Of a stretch of DNA of 64,000 nucleotides, positions 54,877 to 63,015 are shown piece after piece (the first letter of the stretch is position 1; each line of letters starts with the position of its first letter). The notes beneath the pieces were generated by a model. The model ran no database searches and was not told the origin of the DNA. It saw only the letters and a list, made by a program, of their open reading frames with translations. This DNA is from Indibacter alkaliphilus LW1 (GTDB lineage Bacteria; Bacteroidota; Bacteroidia; Cytophagales; Cyclobacteriaceae). The DNA is taken from positions 62,001-126,000 of the forward strand of contig NZ_ALWO02000011.1 in assembly GCF_000295935.2 (NCBI RefSeq), read 5' to 3'. Both the position numbers and the translations under genes were made by a program.

Positions 54877-56211
54877 ATGCAAAAAATATTAATTCTAGGA
54901 GCAGGCAAATCCTCAAAATTTTTGATAGAATATTTAGCGAATTCGGCCAAAGCAAAGCCCAGGAAAATTACAGTAGCAGACTTATCCACGGAATTGGCTG
55001 AAAAACAAACCAAAAACCTCCCCCAAACCACAGGCATTGGTTTTTCAGTTGATGAAAAAAATCAAAGAGAAAAGCTAATCAAAGATGCTGATGTGGTGAT
55101 CTCCATGTTACCTGCATTTTTACATCCTTTGATAGCCAAGGATTGCCTCAAGCTGGGAAAGCATTTTTTTTCTGCATCTTATGAATCTGACGAATTAAGA
55201 AAACTCAGAAATGACATTGAAGAAAAAGGGCTTCTCTTTTTAAACGAGTGTGGCTTGGATCCTGGTATAGACCACATGTCTGCCATGCAGATCATAGACC
55301 GGGAGAAAAAACGTGGAAATGAAATCATTTCCTTCAAATCCTTCACAGGAGGTGTTTTGGCGCCTGAAAGTGAAGACAATCCTTGGAAGTACAAATTCAC
55401 ATGGAATCCTAGGAATGTGGTTTTGGCGGGACAGGGAGTGTCCAGGTTTATAAGAAACGGCAAGTATAAATACATCCCTTACCACATGCTTTTCAGACGG
55501 CTGGAACCCATCAAATTTGAAGCTATTGGAGAATTTGAAGGCTATCCCAATAGAGATTCTCTCAGCTACCGAGAGGTGTATGGGCTAGAGCATATTCCGA
55601 CGATATTGAGAGGTACCCTCAGAAGGGCAGGCTTTTGCCAGAGCTGGGATGTATTCGTACAGTTGGGAATGACAGATGATTCTTTTGAAATGAATTTACC
55701 GGAAGGTTTTACCAAAAGAATGTTTGTTAATTCATTTCTGCCATATCATCCAGAAAAAACCGTAGAAACCAAGATCATGGAATTGCTTCCATGGGTGAAT
55801 GAGGAGATTCTGTCAAAAATAAAATGGATAGGTTTATTAGCCAATGATGTATTGCCAAAACTCAAAGGAAGTCCAGCATCTATTTTACAAATGATTCTTG
55901 AAGAAAAATGGGCCCTCAAATCCGAGGACAAAGATATGATTGTCATGCAGCATCAATTTGAGGTCAAAGTTGGGTCCAATACCAAAAGAATTACCTCCAG
56001 CTTGATCTGTATCGGAGAAGACCAAGAACGTACTGCTATGGCCAAAACTGTCGGGTTGCCACTTGCTTTGGCAGTTGAATTATTTTTGGATGGAAAGATC
56101 AAGCAAAGAGGTTTGGCACTACCTATTTCTCCCGAAATTTATAATCCCCTGCTTTCTGAATTGAAAAACCAGGGGATTATTTTTAAAGAGACGGAAGAAT
56201 TGCTGGATTGA
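54877..56211 (+). CDS. Saccharopine dehydrogenase-like oxidoreductase
   Basis: 444 residues. An N-terminal Rossmann fold (ILILGAGKSSKFLIEYL, VVISMLPAFLHP) and the LLFLNECGLDPGIDHMSAM segment followed by SFTGGVLAPESEDNPWKYKFTW are characteristic of saccharopine dehydrogenase (glutamate-forming) and related enzymes. It may act in lysine degradation, but this window has no lysine 2-oxoglutarate reductase partner. It ends 2 bp before the convergent DUF4249 gene stop. Confidence 0.88.
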   Translation: MQKILILGAGKSSKFLIEYLANSAKAKPRKITVADLSTELAEKQTKNLPQTTGIGFSVDEKNQREKLIKDADVVISMLPAFLHPLIAKDCLKLGKHFFSASYESDELRKLRNDIEEKGLLFLNECGLDPGIDHMSAMQIIDREKKRGNEIISFKSFTGGVLAPESEDNPWKYKFTWNPRNVVLAGQGVSRFIRNGKYKYIPYHMLFRRLEPIKFEAIGEFEGYPNRDSLSYREVYGLEHIPTILRGTLRRAGFCQSWDVFVQLGMTDDSFEMNLPEGFTKRMFVNSFLPYHPEKTVETKIMELLPWVNEEILSKIKWIGLLANDVLPKLKGSPASILQMILEEKWALKSEDKDMIVMQHQFEVKVGSNTKRITSSLICIGEDQERTAMAKTVGLPLALAVELFLDGKIKQRGLALPISPEIYNPLLSELKNQGIIFKETEELLD

Positions 56212-56213
56212 AA

Positions 56214-57272
56214 TCAATCAAAGCTCCAATTTGACGGTGGTTCCAAGGACGCTCCAGGAACAGTCAAGCAATCATCAGGAATAATTCTAGGGGTAGCACG
56301 AAACTCCAGGTCACTGGGCTGTATATATATGACTTGGGAGGCAACATCCGCAGCAATGAAATATCCCAAAACGGTCTCATCTGGATCATCTAAACTGATA
56401 ATGTTTCCACGGATATTGGCAGGTGGCTGATCAAAAACACTTCCGGTAATACTGAGCTGCTGATCAACCAATCTCAAGTATCTATGAGCATTTTGGGATA
56501 TTCCCAGCTGTTTGAGTTCAGCACGGTAAGTATCCTTAAATCGCAATCCATTATCCTCTATAAAAGCAACAGGCCTTCTAGTCTCAAGACCATTAAAGTC
56601 TTCGTCTGAAGCCAAAGTGAAGCTTTGAATTCTATTCGACTCTACTAGGTAACATATAGCACAGCATTGTTTTGGAGCAGGCCCTCTAGGATCAGTGGGA
56701 TGAGTGGGTGGGTTGGTGTAAAGTTCTGGATTGGCAACTAAAACAAATGACCCTGGTGCTGTTCTCCAATAATAAAAGTTTGTTTGGTCACCTGGATCTT
56801 TAAATTCAGCGATCAACTGAACCCCTACTCTTGTCTCTAGCCTGCTTTCAGTTGCTAATTCAACCGACCGGATGGAGACATTATCAATAGGTGCTACCTG
56901 ATTTACTCTTTCCGGAAAAGAAGCGTATTCTCTTCCGTCCTGCAACCTGATCTGTAAAGTATAGGACAGCCCCAATTTGGCAGTAAAACCCTCGGGTGTT
57001 TCATAAATACCAGGTTCAATTTCGGTAAGAAAAGTAACCAAGCCCTCGCTATCTCTTACATTTACCTGTGCCTGTCTCACCGGTCTGATCAATCCTTCAA
57101 AAACAGACCCGTAAGTATCTGTTCTGGTCAATTTGATCTGATGGGGACCGGGATCTGTTGTGATGAACCCTTCAATGGTAAGCAACTGTTCTCCTTCCTC
57201 AAGGTTCACATTGTAAGGATCAATGCAAGAAAATGGAATCAGTAATAGTATATAAAATAATTTTCTAAGCAT
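56214..57272 (-). CDS. DUF4249 domain lipoprotein
   Basis: 352 residues; the signal ends in IPFSC with lipid Cys16, followed by the family start IDPYNVNLEEGEQLLTIEGFITTDPGPHQIKLTRT. DUF4249 proteins accompany TonB-dependent receptors in Bacteroidota in the position that SusD takes in polysaccharide loci. Several Cys in the middle (KQCCAICYLV) may form disulfides or bind metal. It lies 5 bp after the receptor gene stop. It should sit on the cell surface as the receptor partner. Confidence 0.88.
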   Translation of the reverse strand: MLRKLFYILLLIPFSCIDPYNVNLEEGEQLLTIEGFITTDPGPHQIKLTRTDTYGSVFEGLIRPVRQAQVNVRDSEGLVTFLTEIEPGIYETPEGFTAKLGLSYTLQIRLQDGREYASFPERVNQVAPIDNVSIRSVELATESRLETRVGVQLIAEFKDPGDQTNFYYWRTAPGSFVLVANPELYTNPPTHPTDPRGPAPKQCCAICYLVESNRIQSFTLASDEDFNGLETRRPVAFIEDNGLRFKDTYRAELKQLGISQNAHRYLRLVDQQLSITGSVFDQPPANIRGNIISLDDPDETVLGYFIAADVASQVIYIQPSDLEFRATPRIIPDDCLTVPGASLEPPSNWSFD

Positions 57273-57277
57273 TTTAA

Positions 57278-59680
57278 TTAAAATTTAAGCGAATAACTTA
57301 AGGTTGGAAGCGGGACTCCAAGGATTGCCAAGCGAAATGCCTGGGGAGGTGATCCCGGCTGATCTGCAAAGAATATTGAGAATGGATTTTTCCTTCCATA
57401 AGCATTCATAACAGCAAATGTCCATTCGCCGTCGTAAAACTTACCTTCCCCTTGGAATTGAAAGTTCAAAGACAAGTCCAATCGGTGAAAGTCAGGTATT
57501 CTCTCCAAATTCCTGTTTCTGAAAAACGCAAGTGAATTGCCTGCAAAATCAAACTTAGCTTCAGGGAATGTCACCGGTCTTCCGGTACTGTACGAGAAAG
57601 TGGCTGAAAGTGAGGTAAAGGAGCTTAATTTATAATTACCTATCAAAGTCAGATCATGTGGCTTATCGAAATTGGCAGGAAACCAATTCCCATCATTAAT
57701 GATCTCTTCTTCAAAAGGCGTAATCACCCTTCTCAATGCTCTGGAATAAGTGTAAGATGCCCAACCGGTAGCTCTTCCCAAATTTTTCTTCACGTATAAT
57801 TCCAAACCATATGCCTGGCCTTGACCAGGGATTATTTCAGTTTCCAAATGATTCTGCATCAGTAATCTTGCGCCGTCTTTGTATTCAACTACATTCTGAA
57901 TATCCTTATAATACACCTCAATAGATGTTTCGAAAATATTCCCTTTAAAGTTTTTATAAATACCTAAAGAATATTGGTCCACTATCTGCGGTCTCAAAAA
58001 CTGATCACTAAGCTTCCATACGTCCGTTGGGGCGATAGTTGCCGTATTGGAAATCAAATGAATGAATTGGTACATTTTATTGTACCCTGCTTTGATAGAT
58101 GTCTTACTATCAATAGAATACCTTATGGAAGTCCTGGGACCCCAGCCATCATACGTTTGAATTGTCTCCCCATCGGCGTAAGCACGCTCTCCAATCACAT
58201 TCCCTTGATTGAGAGGGAGGTTCTCCGCATATTGCCTTACTGTTCTGGGACCAAAATAAGAGTAGGTATCATACCTAATACCATAAGAAAAACCTAACTT
58301 TTCGCCAAACTCCAAATCATGTTGGAAGAAAAAACCGGACTCCATCCCATATTCGTTCTGGACTTTTTGGGGAAGAATACCCGACTCACCGTTTCCTGAA
58401 GGAGTAAGTTCACCGGGCTGAATGGTGATTCTCTTTGTGTCAGCACCGACGTTGATTCTATTGTTTTCACCCAATTGATAAGTGAAACTAAGCCTGCCTC
58501 CTGTATCAATAATCCCTGAAGTAAGATCAAAATTATTGATCCCCGATTGGTTGAAAATTGAAAAGTCATATAAGGTATGAAATCCAATAATATCTACTGA
58601 AGCCTTTTCGCCAAATTGACCTAAATACCTTAAAGACTGACTCTGATTGGTCCAGGAAATTGTAGTATCCGAAGCCAATGCGAAATCATCATAACTCCTG
58701 TAAAAACTGTAGGTAAGATTATGATTTTCATTGATCTCGCCGTAAAGAATTCCATTGATATCGTTGAAATTTGCCTGGCTAGTTCTTAAGTCTGGGTTAT
58801 TAAGGGAATTTAAAAGCCAATTAATGTATGATCCCCTAAAGCTTAATTGCGCGGAAACCACATCTTTGACCACCGGTCCGTTAATCGAGGCTTTACCTGA
58901 AACTGTTCCTACCATCATATCCCCGCCCCAATTTGTCAAACTTCCCGATTTGGGAGCAATATCGAGAATAGAAGAGCCCCTTCCCCCAAACCTAGCAGGT
59001 ATCTGAGCTTTGTAAAGTGTAAAATCATTGACCACGTCAGGATTGAAAGCTGTAAACAAACCAAATAAGTGAGTCGGGTTATAAACCGGAGCACCTGCAA
59101 AAGTAATCAGGTTTTGATCTGCGCCCCCACCCCGAACATTCAGTCCGGATGAAGCCTCACCCACCTGACTCACACCTGGCAGAGTCGCTACTGACCTGAT
59201 AATATCCACTTCTCCCAAAAAAGGAGGGAGTTCTTTCAGCGTATTCATACTGATAGAAATTGCCCCCATTTCGGTACTTCTGATATTTTTCTCCGGATCC
59301 CTGCCAAATATGACTACATCGTCCAAGGTAAAATCCTCCTGTATCATCGTCAGATTTATCCGACCTTCACCTACTGCCACTATAGGATATATAATTGTTT
59401 CATATCCTACATACCTGAATTCAAGAATATATTCGGCCCTGTCTAAAATCAGCGTAAATGACCCGTTGGTATTCGTTACCTCGGTTTTATTCAGCTCTCT
59501 AACTGTAACCGTAGCACCAACCAAAGCATCACCGGTGATCTCATCTATCAATCTACCTGTAATCCGGAGGTTTTTTAATTCGCCGATATCTCTACCTACC
59601 ACAGTTCTTTTTTCCTGTGCTTCTGCAACCCCTAACAAAAGGAATTGAAACAAAAGAATAAGGGGTAAAATTTTTCTCAT
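57278..59680 (-). CDS. TonB-dependent receptor with N-terminal carboxypeptidase-regulatory-like domain
   Basis: About 800 residues from the ATG at 59680 (MRKILPLILLFQFLLLGVAEAQ, a clear signal peptide); the longer frame adds 15 residues from the upstream gene. Domains in order: a CarboxypepD_reg-like fold (about 30-110, GRLIDEITGDALVGATVTV), a plug (about 135-235 with SGLNVRGGGADQNLITFAGAPVYNP), and a 22-strand barrel ending in LSYSLKF, with terminal Phe. It imports an unknown ligand. It lies between a TIG/kelch lipoprotein and DUF4249. Confidence 0.94.
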   Translation of the reverse strand: MRKILPLILLFQFLLLGVAEAQEKRTVVGRDIGELKNLRITGRLIDEITGDALVGATVTVRELNKTEVTNTNGSFTLILDRAEYILEFRYVGYETIIYPIVAVGEGRINLTMIQEDFTLDDVVIFGRDPEKNIRSTEMGAISISMNTLKELPPFLGEVDIIRSVATLPGVSQVGEASSGLNVRGGGADQNLITFAGAPVYNPTHLFGLFTAFNPDVVNDFTLYKAQIPARFGGRGSSILDIAPKSGSLTNWGGDMMVGTVSGKASINGPVVKDVVSAQLSFRGSYINWLLNSLNNPDLRTSQANFNDINGILYGEINENHNLTYSFYRSYDDFALASDTTISWTNQSQSLRYLGQFGEKASVDIIGFHTLYDFSIFNQSGINNFDLTSGIIDTGGRLSFTYQLGENNRINVGADTKRITIQPGELTPSGNGESGILPQKVQNEYGMESGFFFQHDLEFGEKLGFSYGIRYDTYSYFGPRTVRQYAENLPLNQGNVIGERAYADGETIQTYDGWGPRTSIRYSIDSKTSIKAGYNKMYQFIHLISNTATIAPTDVWKLSDQFLRPQIVDQYSLGIYKNFKGNIFETSIEVYYKDIQNVVEYKDGARLLMQNHLETEIIPGQGQAYGLELYVKKNLGRATGWASYTYSRALRRVITPFEEEIINDGNWFPANFDKPHDLTLIGNYKLSSFTSLSATFSYSTGRPVTFPEAKFDFAGNSLAFFRNRNLERIPDFHRLDLSLNFQFQGEGKFYDGEWTFAVMNAYGRKNPFSIFFADQPGSPPQAFRLAILGVPLPTLSYSLKF

Positions 59681-59690
59681 ATCTTTTTCA

Positions 59691-61145
59691 TTAAAATGCA
59701 AATGGATCAAACCTCCAGAATTCAACTGAACCTCCTACCTGACTCTCAGGGCTTCTCAAAAAGTAAATTTCCTCATCTACTACGTAAGAACCAACTATTC
59801 GAGCAAGACTAGATCCAGAAAAATCGTTCTTCCTCAGCCAATTTAGCGTGTTCATGTCCAACTCCCACACCTGACTGGACCTGTTGCCCAATCCAAGGAA
59901 TACTTTGTTTCCTAAATTCACAGCAAAGCCATTCCCGTTGTTCCCCAACTCTCCTGGGTAACTACCTACGGTGGTCCAAGAGTAATTGTCAGGGTTGAAC
60001 ATGATCAAATCTCGCGTTTCAGGATTAATAAAGTATTGCCTGTTTTGGTAAGTGAATGAAAAATTATTATTTAGAATCCTATAAGGAACACTTCCTACTA
60101 TTGACCAATCTCCACTTTCAGGATCATATTCATAAACATCCGTACTTTCATCCCCTCCTGCTAAATACAATTTCCCGGAAAGCTCAAATCCTTTTCCATT
60201 GATAAAATTAAAAGGAAGATCCGGTAAAACCTCGAAGTTGCCGTTTTCCAATTTTACAAAATCACGCACTGTTAAAAAAGGAAAAAATGAGGCTGATCCT
60301 CCTCCATAATAGGTATTGGAGGAAAATGCTCTTCTCAGAACTCTTGTTGGTGGGTCTATTCGAACCCATTCAGGGTCTCCAAGATTATATTTCCAGAATG
60401 AATTATTTAAAGCCGAACTTTGATCAGTGCCCATCCCAGAATAGAACGTATTCCCTTCCTGAAGACTGATACCTTCTATAAAACGGACCGTTCCAGGAAA
60501 TTCAAAAAGCTTAGTATAAATTCCGGTACTGTATTCATAATTTCCTTGTATCCGGAGCTCTTTTTCTTGGATGATCACTCTTACAGGAACAGAGCTTTCA
60601 TTGCCAATTGGAGGAACCCTCACCCTTAAGACAGACTCAAAATCTATATCTATCACCTCGGCCTCATTATCCCCGAAAAACACCCGTACATCCTGCGTTA
60701 AGTTCACTCCTGTAATGGTAACTATTGTTCCTTCAGCCCCATCGGAAGGACTGAATTTAAACACATTCGGACTAAGGGTTTCAATGTTTAACACATTACC
60801 AAAAAGAATTCCTTCTGGTAACTCAGCAAATGCTTTGACAAAATATGGTCTTTCAATGGAAAGACCTGCCGTTTCACCAATAAACCTTCCGGGGTTCTCT
60901 CGAGCTCCCAAGGATATTATAGTTGGTTGAGAAAAGCCTTCATTATCCGAAATATAAAAACCGTGGTCTGAGGCATTAATACTCTGTGTTGTAATAACCC
61001 TTCCGGATAATCTCATCCTTTCCCCGCTTACCAATAAGGCATCCTCTGTAACGATAGAGGGGTTTAAGTCAATAGGGTCTTCGCAAGAAAAAATCAAAAT
61101 CGCTAAAAACGACCAAATTAAAGGCCTGTACACTGTATTAATCAT
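59691..61145 (-). CDS. Lipoprotein with IPT/TIG domain and kelch-like propeller
   Basis: 484 residues. The signal ends in LIFSC with lipid Cys21. An N-terminal beta domain (about 30-125) is followed by an IPT/TIG immunoglobulin-like domain (about 128-205: FKFSPSDGAEGTIVTITGVN), then kelch-type blades (230-484: ELSGKLYLAGGDESTDVYEYD, GFAVNLGNKVFLGLGN, SSQVWELDMNTLNW). First gene of a three-gene operon with the TonB receptor and DUF4249 lipoprotein. Predicted surface binding or capture protein; ligand unknown. Confidence 0.85.
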   Translation of the reverse strand: MINTVYRPLIWSFLAILIFSCEDPIDLNPSIVTEDALLVSGERMRLSGRVITTQSINASDHGFYISDNEGFSQPTIISLGARENPGRFIGETAGLSIERPYFVKAFAELPEGILFGNVLNIETLSPNVFKFSPSDGAEGTIVTITGVNLTQDVRVFFGDNEAEVIDIDFESVLRVRVPPIGNESSVPVRVIIQEKELRIQGNYEYSTGIYTKLFEFPGTVRFIEGISLQEGNTFYSGMGTDQSSALNNSFWKYNLGDPEWVRIDPPTRVLRRAFSSNTYYGGGSASFFPFLTVRDFVKLENGNFEVLPDLPFNFINGKGFELSGKLYLAGGDESTDVYEYDPESGDWSIVGSVPYRILNNNFSFTYQNRQYFINPETRDLIMFNPDNYSWTTVGSYPGELGNNGNGFAVNLGNKVFLGLGNRSSQVWELDMNTLNWLRKNDFSGSSLARIVGSYVVDEEIYFLRSPESQVGGSVEFWRFDPFAF

Positions 61146-61237
61146 TTAACTCTTCATTTAGAAAGTTTTTAAAATTAAGTGAATAATCAATTTTAAAAAA
61201 TTTTAAGCCATACGGATATTAAAAAAATCAAAGAATT

Positions 61238-61954
61238 TTAAAAAATGATCAGGAAGGGAATCAGTATATTCCTATACCATTCAGAATATTCACCATTCTC
61301 ATCTTTTATATATACTTCTATTTCAGAGTATTCTTTTTTATTCTTTGTAAAACACGAAACATTTCTAAACAACCTTCCTTTATTTTTATTTTTAATAATT
61401 ATGGTTTTACAATTGAAAAATTGGGATTTTTCGGCCAAGGCTTCAAATATTTTCATTTCGTATTCCGGAAGAATTAGCCAAAACTCCCCATGATTGGCCA
61501 AGATAGTACAAACCCCTTTAATCAAATCCTCGAAAGGCAGGCTGTCATTGTGAATCGCAAGGTTTCTTTTTAGGTTTGGAGATTTGAGGTGATTTGAAAA
61601 ATAAGGTGGGTTACTGACGATCAAGTCATACTTTTCATTTCTGTCAGACGTAAAACCTTTAAAATCCCCAAACCAAAAATTGATCCTGTCTGCCCAAGGT
61701 GAGATTTTTGCATTTTCAACTGCTTGCTGCCAAGTTTCCTGATCAATCTCTACTCCATCAATTTCCGCTTGCTCAAACCTTTGAGCCAGCATCAAAGAAA
61801 CGACACCTGTTCCCAATCCAATTTCTAATACCTTACCAAAACTGGCTCTTTCCCCTGCCAGAGCACCTAATAATACTCCATCAGTACCAACTTTCATAGC
61901 ACATTTATCCTGATGAATATCAAACTGTTTGAATCTAAAAGGTTTGCTGGCCAT
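61238..61954 (-). CDS. trmN6: tRNA1(Val) (adenine37-N6)-methyltransferase TrmN6-like
   Basis: 238 residues. N-terminal FRFKQFDIHQDKCAMKVGTDGVLLGA is diagnostic of the YfiC/TrmN6 family; the SAM-binding motif is EIGLGTG (44-50) and the amino-methyltransferase motif is NPPY (115-118). It methylates N6 of A37 in tRNA Val. The C-terminus differs from most relatives (EWYRNILIPFLIIF); a late frameshift is possible but the core is complete. It lies 14 bp after rnhA. Confidence 0.88.
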   Translation of the reverse strand: MASKPFRFKQFDIHQDKCAMKVGTDGVLLGALAGERASFGKVLEIGLGTGVVSLMLAQRFEQAEIDGVEIDQETWQQAVENAKISPWADRINFWFGDFKGFTSDRNEKYDLIVSNPPYFSNHLKSPNLKRNLAIHNDSLPFEDLIKGVCTILANHGEFWLILPEYEMKIFEALAEKSQFFNCKTIIIKNKNKGRLFRNVSCFTKNKKEYSEIEVYIKDENGEYSEWYRNILIPFLIIF

Positions 61955-61968
61955 ATTTTGAAAAAATA

Positions 61969-62430
61969 TCAGGTATTGCTGGATTCGTATCCTGTATCCG
62001 CAGGAAGCCGGGGCTGCTCAGCTGCTGCTACTGCCAATTGGTCACATCGCTCATTTTCTATGTTTCCAGCATGCCCTTTTACCCAGACAAACTTAGGCTT
62101 GTATTTCAAATGAAGTGGAATATACCTTCTCCACAAATCGGGATTTTTTTTGTCTTTAAATCCCTTTTTCTGCCAACCCCAAAGCCAGCCTTTTTCTACA
62201 GCATCCACTACATATTTACTGTCAGAATAGATCACAACTGGAATGCCATCTATTTTTATCTCTTCCAAAGCCTTGATTACAGCCAACAGCTCCATTCTGT
62301 TATTGGTAGTAAGCCTAAATCCTTCTGAAAGCTCCTTTCTATGTTGATTGAATTTCAGAACTGCTCCATATCCTCCAGGTCCAGGATTCCCTTTTGCCGC
62401 TCCGTCTGTATAAATTATTATATTCATCAA
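61969..62430 (-). CDS. rnhA: Ribonuclease HI
   Basis: 153 residues, degrades RNA in RNA/DNA hybrids. Catalytic residues Asp9 (YTDGAAKGNPGPGG), Glu47 (NRMELLAV), Asp70 (YSDSKYVVD) and Asp130 (ERCDQLA), with His120 in KGHAGN. The length is normal. It starts 4 bp inside the marC stop and is part of a minus-strand unit with marC and trmN6. Confidence 0.95.
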   Translation of the reverse strand: MMNIIIYTDGAAKGNPGPGGYGAVLKFNQHRKELSEGFRLTTNNRMELLAVIKALEEIKIDGIPVVIYSDSKYVVDAVEKGWLWGWQKKGFKDKKNPDLWRRYIPLHLKYKPKFVWVKGHAGNIENERCDQLAVAAAEQPRLPADTGYESSNT

Positions 62431-63014
62431 AGAATTGATTCGCCTGTACTCAAAGCAGTTTTAAATATTTTTATAGCAATCGATAAAAGAATGATCCCGA
62501 ATATTCTCCTCAAGACATCCAGCCCCGTTTTACCAAGCTTCTGTTCCAGCCAGGTGGTACTTTTCAGCACCAAGTAAACTATCCCTAAATTGATCACAAT
62601 TCCCACACCGATATTCATTTGGGTATATTCAGATTTTAGGGTAAGAATGGTCGTCAATGTGCCCGCACCTGCTATCAAAGGAAAAGCAATAGGCACTATA
62701 GAGGCACTCGTGGTAGATGCTTCTGGATCCGGCTTGAATAATTCAATTCCCAGTATCATTTCAGCCCCCAGGGCAAAAATGATCAAAGCACCTGCAATAG
62801 CAAAGTCCTCCACTCCAATTCCAAACAGACCAAGGATTGATTTCCCTACAATCAAGAATAAAATCATCAACAAGCCAGCTGCAAAAGTCGCTTTCCCGGA
62901 TTGAATATGACCCACCTTTTTTCGGAGGTTGATGATGATGGGAATGGACCCCAAGATGTCTATCACTGAAAATAAAATCAATGTGACAGAGAAAATTTCC
63001 TTCAAATCGAACAT
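62427..63014 (-). CDS. MarC family integral membrane protein
   Basis: 195 residues with six hydrophobic segments in the MarC pattern: VIDILGSIPIIINL, then SIVPIAFPLIAGAGTLTTIL, the conserved P-x-x-x-G-x-G motif, and an interior DVLRRIFGIILLSIAIKIF. The function is not established; the E. coli member was once linked to multiple antibiotic resistance but this was not confirmed. It starts 1 bp before the stop of the aminotransferase gene. Confidence 0.92.
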   Translation of the reverse strand: MFDLKEIFSVTLILFSVIDILGSIPIIINLRKKVGHIQSGKATFAAGLLMILFLIVGKSILGLFGIGVEDFAIAGALIIFALGAEMILGIELFKPDPEASTTSASIVPIAFPLIAGAGTLTTILTLKSEYTQMNIGVGIVINLGIVYLVLKSTTWLEQKLGKTGLDVLRRIFGIILLSIAIKIFKTALSTGESIL

Positions 63015-63015
63015 C

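Noticed and set aside
61238-61290. Suspected frameshift at the C-terminus of TrmN6
   Set aside because: The alternative frames stop at once and give no better family ending; length is normal, so natural divergence is more likely.
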